64,000 nt of DNA from Hydrogenophaga sp. (GTDB taxonomy: Bacteria; Pseudomonadota; Gammaproteobacteria; Burkholderiales; Burkholderiaceae_C): NCBI RefSeq assembly GCF_019264445.1, contig NZ_JAHVAB010000047.1, positions 1 through 64,000 on the forward strand, given 5' to 3'. The position numbers and the translations under genes are program-made. The notes below the pieces were generated by a model. The model saw nothing but the letters and a program-made list of their open reading frames with translations, was not told where the DNA came from and searched no databases. Of the stretch, positions 44,640-53,194 are shown in pieces; position 1 is the first letter of the stretch; each line of letters starts with the position of its first letter.

Positions 44640-45968
44640 ATGCGCCGCGTCCTCCGATTTCTGGGCTTCGCCCTGGGCCTCACCGTGCTGCTGGTCGGAC
44701 TGATGGTGTTTGCCCTGCACCTGTGGACCGGCTCCGACGGCTTTCGCCAGCGCGTGGAGCGCGAGGCCAGCGCGGCGCTGGGCGTGCCGGTGAGCCTGCA
44801 GCGCGTGACGGTGGCGGTGTGGCCCTTGCCGGCGGTGGCGCTGGAGGGGCTGAACATCCAGGCGCAGCCCGCGCTCACGCTGGACCGTGTGGAGGCCCGG
44901 CCGGTGTGGACGGCGCTGCTGGCGGGCCGTCTGGAGGTGTCCACGCTCACCGTGCGGCAGGCGGTGCTGCCGCAGGCCACGCTGGTGCTGCTGGGCGCAC
45001 GCCTGCAAGACCCGGCGCGGCCCACTGCCAACGCAACGCCCAGGCCCGCCGGGGCCGAAGAAGAAGGCGCTTCGCTCGACCTGAGCTGGCTGCCGCGCAG
45101 CGTGGTGCTGGACGGCGTGACCTGGGTCAACGAACAAGGCCGCCGCACCACCGTGCAGGCCACCGCCCGGCTCGACGACGACGGCTGGCCCGCGCAGGCC
45201 GAGGTGCAGGTGACCGAGGGCGGGCTGCAAGGCGCGAAGGCGCGCCTGGCGCGAGACGCTGGTGGCCAGACGGCCTGGACACTGCGGCTGGACGTGGGCG
45301 GTGGCACGGTGCAAGGCCCGCTGAAGGTGACCCTGCCCGTGGCCGGCGACCCGAAGGCGCGCGACCTGCTGCTGGAAGGCTCGCTGCAAACGCGCGGCGT
45401 GGAGGTGTCTGCCCTCACGGCGCCCAGCCGCCCGCTCACCGGCCGGCTCGAAGCCGACACCACGCTCTCGGCCCGCATCAACCCCCGCGGCAGCGGCGCA
45501 GCGCTGCGCGAGGCGCTGCACACGCAGACGCGCTTCAAGGTGGACGGCGCGGTGCTGCAGGGGCTCGACCTGCTGGAGGCCGTGGCCACCGTCGGCCTCT
45601 CGCGCGGCGGGGTGACGCGGCTGGACACGCTCACCGGCGAGGTGGGCACGCGCGGGCAGGCGGTGCAGCTCAGCGAGCTGGTGGCCCGATCCGGGCTGCT
45701 CTCGGCCACGGGCGAGGTGGCGGTGGCGCCCTCGCGCGCGCTCTCGGGCCGCTTGCGGGTGGACGTGACGCGTGGCGCCAGCGGTGGCGTGGCGAGCGTG
45801 CCGCTGGCGGTGGGCGGGACGGTGGACGAACCCACCGTGATGCTCACGCGCGCGGCCCTGCTGGGTGCGGCCATCGGCACCGTGATCGCCCCCGGCGTGG
45901 GCACCGGTGCGGGCGCCAACATCGGCGACCGCATTGGTGAAGGCCTCAAGGGGCTGCTGGGCAAGTGA
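44640..45968 (+). CDS. AsmA-like membrane-anchored protein
   Basis: A 442-residue protein with one N-terminal membrane segment (FLGFALGLTVLLVGLMVFALHLW) and a periplasmic body with the AsmA-type start GSDGFRQRVEREASAALGVPVSLQ. The body is a repetitive series of short strands with a DUF/AsmA_2-like C-terminal part (GLDLLEAVATVGLSRG...TGEVGTRGQ). AsmA/TamB proteins are thought to carry phospholipids between the two membranes. The C-terminal glycine-rich helix (LLGAAIGTVIAPGVGTGAG) is glycine-zipper-like. The ATG at 44640 is the first with a clean membrane anchor. Confidence 0.78.
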   Translation: MRRVLRFLGFALGLTVLLVGLMVFALHLWTGSDGFRQRVEREASAALGVPVSLQRVTVAVWPLPAVALEGLNIQAQPALTLDRVEARPVWTALLAGRLEVSTLTVRQAVLPQATLVLLGARLQDPARPTANATPRPAGAEEEGASLDLSWLPRSVVLDGVTWVNEQGRRTTVQATARLDDDGWPAQAEVQVTEGGLQGAKARLARDAGGQTAWTLRLDVGGGTVQGPLKVTLPVAGDPKARDLLLEGSLQTRGVEVSALTAPSRPLTGRLEADTTLSARINPRGSGAALREALHTQTRFKVDGAVLQGLDLLEAVATVGLSRGGVTRLDTLTGEVGTRGQAVQLSELVARSGLLSATGEVAVAPSRALSGRLRVDVTRGASGGVASVPLAVGGTVDEPTVMLTRAALLGAAIGTVIAPGVGTGAGANIGDRIGEGLKGLLGK

Positions 45969-45987
45969 GCCCCGAAGAGACGCTCGC

Positions 45988-47379
45988 TCAGCCTCGCGAT
46001 GGGTGTGCCAGACGTGCTGCGTCTGAGGTGGGGTGAATGCGCTGAATGGGCGCCGCGGCAACGGCTTGTTGGGCTTTCTCGCGGGCACTGGCCATCAGGG
46101 CGCGGGCGTCCCAGTCCAGTGGCCAGCCTTGCCACAGCCGCACGCGGCCCTGCACCAGCACGGCTTCGATCTGGCTGCGGTGGGCCAGGCGCACCAGCTC
46201 CCAGCCCAGGTCCCACGACGGTGTGAGTTCGGGTACGTCCAGATCGATCAAGAGACAGTCGGCCGCCAGGCCGGTGGCGATGCGCCCGGTGACGCGGGAC
46301 AGGCCCGCAGCGTCAGCGCCCGCGGCCGTGGCCATGGACAGCCAGGTCCAGCCCGCGCCGGTGGAGAAGTCGCCGATGTCCATGCCGCTGGTCAGGCGTT
46401 GCGCGGTTTCGGCCGCGTCCATGAGCCGGAAGCCGTCGCTGCGGGTGCCGTCGGTGCCCAGGCCCATGCGGATGCCCAGCCCGTGCATGAGCAGGGCCGG
46501 GGCCACGGCGTTGCCCTTCCAGCTGCTGGCCACGGGGTTGTAGCTCACGGCGGCGCCGCTGTCTCGCAGCAGGCCGATTTCGCGCGGCGTGACCATGGTC
46601 GCGTGGGCGGCGAGCAGCTCGGGCCCGAGCGCCCCTGCGCGGTGCAGCACCTCCAGCGGGCGCAAGCCGCGCGCAATGAGCGAGCGCTCGATGGAGGCGA
46701 GATGCTCGTTGAGGTGAACCTGAAACGCCACCCCGGCGTCGCGGCAGAGCCGTGCCACGCGCTCGAGCATGCGGTCGCTGGCGGCTTCGGGGATGGAAAT
46801 GCCCAGCGAGGCGTGGAGCAACCCGCTGGAGTGCGAGGCGGCGAGGTGCTGCTCGGCCTCGCGCTCGATCTGGCGGCCCGCGCCGTCGTCCAGGCCGGCG
46901 TCGTTGCAGATGCGGGCGAGCACGCACCGGATGCCGGTTTCGTGCACCGCCGCTTCGATGGCGCGCAGGCCGTGGGCCGAGCGCGTGCCGGCGTCGCACA
47001 CGGTGGTGAAGCCGCCGCGCAGGGCTTCGAGCGCGGCCAGGCTGGCGGAGAGGTGCAGACCCTCTTCGTCCAGGTGCTGTTCCAGCGGCACCCAGATGCG
47101 GCGAAAGATCTCGGAAGGCTCGCCAAACGCCAGCGCCTTGCCGAACGACTGTGTGAGGTGGTGGTGGGTATCGATGAAGCCGGGCATGAGCAGGCGGCGC
47201 GGGAGCGGCACCGGCACTAGGTGCGGGTGGCGCGCCTGCAACTCGGTGGCGGACCCGACGTCGGCAAAGTGGCCGTCGCGCAGCACCACGGCATGCCCGG
47301 CGAGCGGTGCGTCGTCGATGAGTGTGAGTTCGGGGCACAGCAGCACTTCGGGGGCGGCCAGGGCGTCGGGGAAGTTCAT
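45988..47379 (-). CDS. Amidohydrolase-family deaminase (8-oxoguanine/guanine/TRZ-ATZ-like)
   Basis: A 463-residue metal-dependent amidohydrolase. The metal ligands are visible: DTHHH, QVHLNEH, AHATMV and LGTDG, in the order expected for the AtzF/TrzN/8-oxoguanine deaminase branch. It likely deaminates or dechlorinates a nitrogen heterocycle. The ORF is open to 47586, but the ATG at 47379 begins the family N-terminus. It is the last of a three-gene operon (Bug receptor, TauE, amidohydrolase) opposite a GntR gene. Substrate unknown; purine-like or triazine-like compounds are likely from the family. Confidence 0.85.
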   Translation of the reverse strand: MNFPDALAAPEVLLCPELTLIDDAPLAGHAVVLRDGHFADVGSATELQARHPHLVPVPLPRRLLMPGFIDTHHHLTQSFGKALAFGEPSEIFRRIWVPLEQHLDEEGLHLSASLAALEALRGGFTTVCDAGTRSAHGLRAIEAAVHETGIRCVLARICNDAGLDDGAGRQIEREAEQHLAASHSSGLLHASLGISIPEAASDRMLERVARLCRDAGVAFQVHLNEHLASIERSLIARGLRPLEVLHRAGALGPELLAAHATMVTPREIGLLRDSGAAVSYNPVASSWKGNAVAPALLMHGLGIRMGLGTDGTRSDGFRLMDAAETAQRLTSGMDIGDFSTGAGWTWLSMATAAGADAAGLSRVTGRIATGLAADCLLIDLDVPELTPSWDLGWELVRLAHRSQIEAVLVQGRVRLWQGWPLDWDARALMASAREKAQQAVAAAPIQRIHPTSDAARLAHPSRG

Positions 47380-47392
47380 GGGGTCGAAGAGG

Positions 47393-48124
47393 TCAGGAAA
47401 AAAGGAACCAGGCGCCGGTCGCCAGCAGCACGCTGGCGGTGGCGGCCTGCAGGGCGCGCACGTCGGTGCCGCGCGCGAGGCGGCGGCCCAGCCACGCGCC
47501 CACCACGAGCGCCACGGCCACGGCGGCGCCCAGCACGAAGTCGATGCGGCCGGCCAGCGCGTGCGCGGTGCTCGCGGCCAGCGCAATGGGCAGCTGAATG
47601 ATTTGCGCGGCCACGATCGCGCGCGCCACGGGCCGCTGCATCAGCATGAGCAGGGGCAGCAGCATCACCGGCCCGCCGGTGCCCGAGAGGGCCGAGCCCA
47701 CGCCCACGGCCAGACCCAAGGCCACCTGCGCCGGCGCGCCGGGCCAGGGGCGCACGGTGGTGGGCGTGGCCTGGCGCAGGCGCAGCACCGCGTGCACGCC
47801 CGAAACCAGGGCGAGCAGGCCGATCCACATGCGCACGGCGTCGGCCGGCAGCCAGGCGGCGAGGGTGGCACCGGTGGCGGCGCCCACGAGAGCCGCCGCC
47901 AGCAGCGGGCCTTCGTGGCGCACACGCGCCAGCGCGCCCGTGCCGCTCAGGGCAAAGGCACCCGTGACGAAAAAGGCCAGGCTGGAGACCGCGATCGCGG
48001 TGGGCAGGGGCACGCCCAGCAGGGTGGTGAGCACGGGCACGACGAGCACGCCCCCGATGGCCGTAGCGCCAATGGCGGCACCGGCCAGTGCGATCAACAG
48101 CCAGGCGAGCAGCTCAGTGCCCAT
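47393..48124 (-). CDS. Sulfite exporter TauE/SafE family membrane protein
   Basis: A 243-residue integral membrane protein with about eight hydrophobic segments. The duplicated TauE half is visible: LIALAGAAIGATAIGGVLVVPVL at the start and GSALSGTGGPVMLLPLLMLMQRPVARAI in the second half. Members move sulfite, sulfoacetate or other small anions. It lies between a Bug receptor and an amidohydrolase in a tight operon (13 and 34 base gaps), so it may move the product of the deaminase or its substrate. Confidence 0.85.
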   Translation of the reverse strand: MGTELLAWLLIALAGAAIGATAIGGVLVVPVLTTLLGVPLPTAIAVSSLAFFVTGAFALSGTGALARVRHEGPLLAAALVGAATGATLAAWLPADAVRMWIGLLALVSGVHAVLRLRQATPTTVRPWPGAPAQVALGLAVGVGSALSGTGGPVMLLPLLMLMQRPVARAIVAAQIIQLPIALAASTAHALAGRIDFVLGAAVAVALVVGAWLGRRLARGTDVRALQAATASVLLATGAWFLFS

Positions 48125-48158
48125 GGTCGGGTGTGGTGGGGTGCCGCTCAGCCATGCG

Positions 48159-49151
48159 TCATTCCGGTTGAATGCCGGCTGCCTTCACCGCCGCAGCGAG
48201 GGTCTCGCGTTCGCGCTTGAGCAGTGCGGTGAACTCGTCGCGCTCAATGCTCATAGGCTTGAGGCCGGCGGTGTTCATCTTCTCGAGCAGGGTCGGGTCT
48301 TTCAGGGCTTCGCGCAGCGCAGCGGCCACGCGGGTGACGATGGCGGCATCGGTGCCGGCGGGCGCGAAGAGGCCGTACCAGGAGTCCACGTCCACCGACT
48401 TCAGCGCCGGCGTTTCGGCCAGCGCCGGCACCTCGGGCATGGAGGGCCAGCGCTGGCGGGACGTGACGCCATACGCCTTGATCTTGCCGTCCTTGATGAA
48501 AGGCTGGGCCAGTGTGACCGGCATGACCGCCAGTTCGATCAGGCCCGAGGAGAGCTCGGTGAGCACTTGCGGCCCGTTCTTGTAGGGTACGTGCACGATG
48601 TCCACGCCCGCGCCGAGCTTGATGATCTCGGCGGTGAGGTGCATGGAGGTGCCCACGCCGTCGGTGCCGTAATTGAGCTTGCCGGGTGACTGGCGCGCCA
48701 GCGCGATCACGTCGGCGGTGGTGGGCGCGGCGAGTTTGGGCGTGCCTACCAGCACAAACGGGGAGCTGGCGACGGTGGCGATCGGTGCGAAGTCCTTGAA
48801 GGCGTCGTAGCGCACGATCGAGGGCTTGACCACCGGCGCCACATTGATGGGGCTGGCCACCGCGAAAAGCAAGGTGTAGCCGTCGGGTGTGGCGCGGGCC
48901 ACGCGCTGGGTGCCCACCGTGCCGGAGGCGCCCGCCACGTTCTCGACGACGAACGGTTGCTTGAGCCGGTCGCCCAGGGCTTGCAGGGTGAGGCGCGCGG
49001 CGGAATCCACGCTGCCACCTGGTGCAAAAGGCACCACGACGGTGACGGGCCGCGCAGGATACGCAGGGGCTTGCGCCAGCGTGGTGCCTGCGGTGCAGGC
49101 CATGAGGGCGGCAATAGCCAGGCGGCGGGAGAGGGGGGCGCTCAGGGACAT
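48159..49151 (-). CDS. Bug-family tripartite tricarboxylate transporter substrate-binding receptor
   Basis: A 330-residue periplasmic receptor. The ORF is open to 50117 but the ATG at 49151 has GGAGTTTCCC upstream and gives a signal peptide (MSLSAPLSRRLAIAALMACTAGTTLAQ). Bug motifs YPARPVTVVVPFAPGGSVDSAARL and FVVENVAGASGTVGTQRVAR follow. It heads the TauE-amidohydrolase operon. With no TctAB genes in the window it is again an orphan; it may deliver the compound later handled by the amidohydrolase. It is divergent from a GntR gene with a palindrome in the gap. Confidence 0.9.
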   Translation of the reverse strand: MSLSAPLSRRLAIAALMACTAGTTLAQAPAYPARPVTVVVPFAPGGSVDSAARLTLQALGDRLKQPFVVENVAGASGTVGTQRVARATPDGYTLLFAVASPINVAPVVKPSIVRYDAFKDFAPIATVASSPFVLVGTPKLAAPTTADVIALARQSPGKLNYGTDGVGTSMHLTAEIIKLGAGVDIVHVPYKNGPQVLTELSSGLIELAVMPVTLAQPFIKDGKIKAYGVTSRQRWPSMPEVPALAETPALKSVDVDSWYGLFAPAGTDAAIVTRVAAALREALKDPTLLEKMNTAGLKPMSIERDEFTALLKRERETLAAAVKAAGIQPE

Positions 49152-49201
49152 GGGAAACTCCGGTCTGAAGTGGGACGGCACCAGTCTGGTGGCTGAATTC
49201 A

Positions 49202-49217
49202 ACTTGATATAACAAGT
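49202..49217. promoter_or_regulatory. Palindrome between the Bug operon and GntR gene
   Basis: ACTTGATATAACAAGT has perfect five-base arms (ACTTG/CAAGT) around six bases, the shape of HutC-branch GntR operators. It sits in the divergent gap, 52 bases from the GntR gene. Binding is inferred. Confidence 0.6.
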
Positions 49218-49268
49218 CATGACAAGAGAAGCAAACTTCGTTCCAGCAACCGGATGGCAGCCCACGGC

Positions 49269-50006
49269 ATGAACACGACACCCGACACCCCAGGCGGCGG
49301 CTGGACCTTGCGGGCCCGCGTGCGCGAGGCTCTGCGCGAGCGCATCCTGCGCGGCGAATGGCAGACCCACGAGCGCCTGCCCAGCGAAAACCAGCTCATT
49401 GAGGAACAGGGCGTGAGCCGCATCACCGTGCGGCAGGCGCTGGCCGATCTGGTGGCCGACGGGCTGATCGTGCGGGTGCATGGCAAGGGCTCGTTTGTGG
49501 CACCGGCGCCGGTGCGCCAGGAGCTCTCGCGGCTGCAGGGCCTGTCGGAAGCGCTGGGAGGCCAGGGCCGCGAGGTGCTGACCCGCGTGCTCTCGCTGGG
49601 CCAGGCCAGCCTGCCCGCGCGCGCGGCCAAGGCGCTGGGCCTGCCGGCGGGCACGCCCTGCGTGGAGCTGCAGACCCTGCGGTTTTCCGATGGCCAGCCG
49701 CTGTCGCTGAACAGCACCTGGATCGAACCCACGCTGGGCGCCAGCCTGGACAAGGACACCCTGGCCCAGACGGACCTGCTCACGGTCTACGAGTCCACCC
49801 TGAACCTGCGCGTGATCCGCGCGGTGGTCGACATTGGCGCCGCCCTGGCCAACGCGCGCCAGCGAAGGCTGCTGGCGCTGGAGGCGCCGGCCGCGGTGCT
49901 GGTGGTGGAGCGCACCGTGTTTTCCACGGGCGAGCGCCCGGTGCACTTCGAGGCCAGCACCTACCGGCCCGACGCGTTCAGCTACCGCCTGGAGCTGGCG
50001 CGCTAG
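49269..50006 (+). CDS. GntR-family regulator, HutC branch (UTRA domain)
   Basis: A 245-residue regulator. The winged helix-turn-helix occupies about 15-75 (LRARVREALRERILRGEWQTHERLPSENQLIEEQGVSRITVRQAL), and the C-terminal UTRA domain about 90-240 binds the effector (SRLQGLSEALG, LRFSDGQPLSLNSTWI, VVERTVFSTGERPVHFEASTYRPD). Starts at 49254 and 49269 are in frame; the second is used here, but both are plausible. It is divergent from the Bug-TauE-amidohydrolase operon and probably represses it and itself at the palindrome in the gap. Confidence 0.9.
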   Translation: MNTTPDTPGGGWTLRARVREALRERILRGEWQTHERLPSENQLIEEQGVSRITVRQALADLVADGLIVRVHGKGSFVAPAPVRQELSRLQGLSEALGGQGREVLTRVLSLGQASLPARAAKALGLPAGTPCVELQTLRFSDGQPLSLNSTWIEPTLGASLDKDTLAQTDLLTVYESTLNLRVIRAVVDIGAALANARQRRLLALEAPAAVLVVERTVFSTGERPVHFEASTYRPDAFSYRLELAR

Positions 50007-50035
50007 CTGGTGGCGCGGTGGACGCCGGCCTGGCC

Positions 50036-50047
50036 GGCCAATTGGAC
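50036..50047 (-). promoter_or_regulatory. MocR-type box, inverted copy, upstream of the ureohydrolase operon
   Basis: GGCCAATTGGAC, read on the minus strand as GTCCAATTGGCC, shares the 11 bases TCCAATTGGCC with the box at 56381-56391 in the puuD promoter. It lies 69 bases before the ureohydrolase ATG. Because CCAATTGG is itself a palindrome, the match could arise by chance. Confidence 0.4.
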
Positions 50048-50115
50048 TCATGCGGGCCACCGCCCGGCGGTATCTTCTGGCACCCTTTTGCCTTCCACCT
50101 CCTGAGGACGCCGCC

Positions 50116-51057
50116 ATGGCCCTGGGTCAGTTCGCCTACGCCAACCACACCAACCGTTTCCTGGGCTGCGAGCCGCTGGCCGACCAGCCCTTTGCCATCG
50201 CGGGCGTGCCGTTTGACGGCGTGGTGACCAACCGCCCCGGCGCGCGCTTCGGGCCGCAGGCCATTCGCACCGCCAGCCTGATGCTGTGCGACGGCACGCA
50301 CCCGGTGTTTGACGTGTCGCCGCTGGCGCACCTGGGCGACGCGCTCGACATGCGCCTGCCCAACGCTTCGCCCCTGCCCGAGGTGCGCCGCCATATCGAG
50401 GCGCAGGCCGCCGCGCTCATGGCCCGCCACCACTGCGTGTTTCTGGGTGGCGACCATTCGGTCACGCTCTCGCTGCTGCGCGCCCTGAAAGCGCAGCAGG
50501 GTGGCGAGCCGCTGGCGCTGGTGCACTTCGACGCGCACTGCGACACCTGGGCCGACCATTTCGGCGAGCCCTCGGGCCACGGCACCTGGACCTACGAGGC
50601 CTTGCAGGAAGGCCTGGTGAGTGCGGCGCACACGGTGCAGATCGGCATTCGCTCCAGTGGCGAGCGCGCCGCGCGCGAGTACGTGGCCGACCAGGGCGGC
50701 CAGATCTTCACGGCCCGCGCGCTGCGCGGGCTTGATGGCGCCGGCCTGCAGCCCACCATCGATGCGATCCGCGCGCGCATCGGCCAGCGGCCGTGCTACC
50801 TCACGCTGGACATTGACTGCCTGGACCCCGCCTTCGCGCCCGGCACCGGCACGCCCGAGCCCGGCGGCATGACGAGCTCGCAGGTGCTGACCCTGCTGGA
50901 AGAACTCGCCGACCTGCACTGGATCGGCATGGACTGTGTGGAAGTGGCCCCCGCCTACGACCACGCCGAACTCACCACCAACGCGGCCGCCACCTTTGTG
51001 TGGACTTACCTCAGTGGCCAGGTGGCCAAGCGGCTGCAGGCCGCGAAGGGAGCCTGA
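50116..51057 (+). CDS. speB: Ureohydrolase: agmatinase/guanidino-acid hydrolase family
   Basis: A 313-residue Mn-dependent enzyme that removes urea from a guanidino compound such as agmatine (to putrescine). The metal ligands are visible: GGDHSVT, DAHCDTW and DIDCLDPAFAPGTGTPEPGG. The ATG has GAGG upstream; the ORF before it is a shadow. It precedes a PuuB-like oxidase by one base (TGAGATG), forming a two-gene operon. With the puu genes 6 kb on, putrescine supply is the likely role, though guanidinobutyrate is possible and the symbol is provisional. Confidence 0.87.
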   Translation: MALGQFAYANHTNRFLGCEPLADQPFAIAGVPFDGVVTNRPGARFGPQAIRTASLMLCDGTHPVFDVSPLAHLGDALDMRLPNASPLPEVRRHIEAQAAALMARHHCVFLGGDHSVTLSLLRALKAQQGGEPLALVHFDAHCDTWADHFGEPSGHGTWTYEALQEGLVSAAHTVQIGIRSSGERAAREYVADQGGQIFTARALRGLDGAGLQPTIDAIRARIGQRPCYLTLDIDCLDPAFAPGTGTPEPGGMTSSQVLTLLEELADLHWIGMDCVEVAPAYDHAELTTNAAATFVWTYLSGQVAKRLQAAKGA

Positions 51058-51058
51058 G

Positions 51059-52369
51059 ATGTGGGCGCGGTCACTGATCGGGTCGGACACCCAGCTCAAC
51101 CAGAAGAGCTACTACGAGGCCAGCGTGCAGCGGCCCGCCGCGCAGCCTGCGCTGCAGGAGACGCTGGACGTGGACGCCGTGGTGGTCGGCGCCGGCTTTG
51201 CCGGCCTCAGCGCGGCGCTGGAGATGGCGCAGCGCGGCCTCTCGGTGGTGGTGCTGGAGGCCGATCGCATCGGCAGCGGCGCCAGCGGGCGCAACGGCGG
51301 CCAGGCCATCGTGGGCTACGCCAGCGGGCAGGGCCCGTTCGAGCAGCAGCTCGGCGCGGCCGACGCCCAGCGCGCCTGGGACCTGTCGCTCGAGGCCATC
51401 GATCTGATCGACACGCGCATTGCCACGCACGGCATTGAGTGCGACCGCGTCAACGGCTATGTGTATGTGGCCGACTCCGCGCGCAAGGCGCAGGAGCTGC
51501 ACGAGGAAATGGAAGGCCTCAAGCGCCGCGGCATTGCGGTGGACTGGGCTGAAGGCGCCGACCTGCCGCGCCTCATCAACAGCCCGCGCTATGTGGCCGC
51601 CGCGCGCGAGCAGCGCTCGGGCCACCTGCATCCGCTGAAGTACGCGCTGGGCTTGGCGCGCGCCGCGCAGGCCGCGGGCGTGCGCATCTTCGAGCACTCG
51701 CCGGTGACCGGCCTGCAGCGCGGCGCCACGCTGGTGGCCAGCACCGCCCGGGGCCAGGTGCGTGCGCGCTTTGGCGTGCTGGCCGGCAACTGCATGCTGC
51801 CCGAGTACGGCCCGCGCGTGGCCCCCGAGGTGACGCCGCGCATCATGCCGGTGGGCACCTACATCGTGGGCACCGCACCGCTGGACCCCGAACTCTGCGC
51901 GCGCCTCATCCCGCGCAACGCGGCGGTCTGCGACAACAACTTCGTGCTCGACTACTTCCGCTTCAGCGCCGATCACCGCATGCTGTTTGGCGGCCGCGTG
52001 AGCTACACCACGCGCACGCCCACGAACCTGGAAGCGGTGATGCGCCAGCGCATGGGCGAGGTCTTCCCGGCGCTGCGCGAGGTGCCGGTGGAGTTCGTCT
52101 GGGGTGGCTTCGTCGACATCAGCATGAACCGCGCGCCCGACTTCGGCCGCCTGGGCGACAACCTCTATTACGTGCAAGGCTTCAGTGGCCACGGCGTGGC
52201 CCTCACCGGGCTGGCCGGGCTGCTGGTGGCCGAAGCCATCGAAGGGCAGGCCAGCCGCTTCGATGTGTACGCGCGCCTCAAGCACCGCCGCTTTCCCGGC
52301 GGCCCGCTGCTGCGCACGCCCAGCCTGGCGCTGGGCATGCTGTGGCACCGCCTGCGCGACGTGATGTAG
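51059..52369 (+). CDS. puuB: FAD-dependent amine oxidase, gamma-glutamylputrescine oxidase-like
   Basis: A 436-residue DAO-type flavoprotein. The FAD motif is VVVGAGFAGLSAALEMAQRG, with GASGRNGGQA after it, as in PuuB. In the Puu route it oxidises gamma-glutamylputrescine to gamma-glutamyl-gamma-aminobutyraldehyde. The N-terminal QKSYYEASVQRPAAQPAL is also seen in PuuB. It starts one base after the ureohydrolase stop, and its neighbour set (agmatinase, puuD, puuA) supports the assignment. A direct opine or amino-acid oxidase role is the alternative. Confidence 0.85.
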   Translation: MWARSLIGSDTQLNQKSYYEASVQRPAAQPALQETLDVDAVVVGAGFAGLSAALEMAQRGLSVVVLEADRIGSGASGRNGGQAIVGYASGQGPFEQQLGAADAQRAWDLSLEAIDLIDTRIATHGIECDRVNGYVYVADSARKAQELHEEMEGLKRRGIAVDWAEGADLPRLINSPRYVAAAREQRSGHLHPLKYALGLARAAQAAGVRIFEHSPVTGLQRGATLVASTARGQVRARFGVLAGNCMLPEYGPRVAPEVTPRIMPVGTYIVGTAPLDPELCARLIPRNAAVCDNNFVLDYFRFSADHRMLFGGRVSYTTRTPTNLEAVMRQRMGEVFPALREVPVEFVWGGFVDISMNRAPDFGRLGDNLYYVQGFSGHGVALTGLAGLLVAEAIEGQASRFDVYARLKHRRFPGGPLLRTPSLALGMLWHRLRDVM

Positions 52370-52547
52370 CGCCCCGGGGGGCCCACCAGCCCCCTTGCCG
52401 GGGCTGCCGTTGGTCGGGCCGTTGGCGCCGTGTGACGGACCGCACGGCGGCGGCGCCCTGTCGCGCAGCCGGCGACGGACGGCCCTCAAGCGCCTCGGTG
52501 GCGCGTCGATTCGTTCGGCAACACAGCGGCCACTTGAGCCGGTTTGT

Positions 52548-53171
52548 ATGCCACGACCCACCCAGCTTCCTGTTTCCCGGCCCACGCGGATCGCGTGGAA
52601 GTGCGCCTGCGCGTGGGCGCTGGCCGCTGTGCCGTGGGCGTGCGCGCAGGCGGACTGGGCCTACCTGCTGCCCTCACCCGGTACCACCAGCCTGATCGAA
52701 CTCCGCCAGGGATCGGAGCTGTCCCGTCAGGTGAGGAGCCTGCACGGCCAGGGCTATGAGTCGTCGGGCGGCGAGCGCGTGGAGTTCGCCGCTTGGTACA
52801 GCTCGAACTGGACCGACATGCGCGCCACCTGGATGACGCCGCTCTCGGCCAATACCGGCTTCATCTGGGGTTTTGGCACGGGCGAGCGCGGCGCCAAGTA
52901 CCGCATTGACCCCAGCCTCAAGCTCGGCTTCATCCACCGCGCAGCCCTGGCCCCCCACACCGTGCTCACCGTGCGCGCCACCACCACGCTGGGAGGCCGC
53001 CTGCGCGAGAAGAGTTGCACCGCCGACTACGGCGACATCGGCGGTGTGCAGACCGTGAACTGCCGACTGGCCGCGTCCACCCTGGAGCCGGCCGAGACGC
53101 TGCGTTACCTGTTCAACGAAACACCGCGCGACCGGCACCAGATCTCGGTGTCGATCTCCCGCGCGTTCTAG
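52548..53171 (+). CDS. Small outer-membrane-like exported protein next to a subtilase
   Basis: A 207-residue protein with a signal peptide (CACAWALAAVPWACAQA). The rest reads as amphipathic strands (RVEFAAWYSS, TWMTPLSANTGFIWGFGTG, SLKLGFIHRAAL, TVLTVRATTTLGG) and ends in ISVSISRAF, a C-terminal aromatic like outer-membrane beta signals. A single cysteine pair (CTADYG, NCRLAA) may form a disulfide. The family is not recognised. The subtilase gene begins 24 bases after its stop, so the two form one operon and may act together at the cell surface. Confidence 0.65.
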   Translation: MPRPTQLPVSRPTRIAWKCACAWALAAVPWACAQADWAYLLPSPGTTSLIELRQGSELSRQVRSLHGQGYESSGGERVEFAAWYSSNWTDMRATWMTPLSANTGFIWGFGTGERGAKYRIDPSLKLGFIHRAALAPHTVLTVRATTTLGGRLREKSCTADYGDIGGVQTVNCRLAASTLEPAETLRYLFNETPRDRHQISVSISRAF

Positions 53172-53194
53172 CTCCCCCACCACCGAGAGAAACC

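Noticed and set aside
52370-52547. GC-rich stretch after puuB as a sixth copy of the dispersed repeat
   Set aside because: It has C/G runs and begins after a stop codon, but the diagnostic GCGCCGC and CCGGC-RAAG-CCGG parts are missing.
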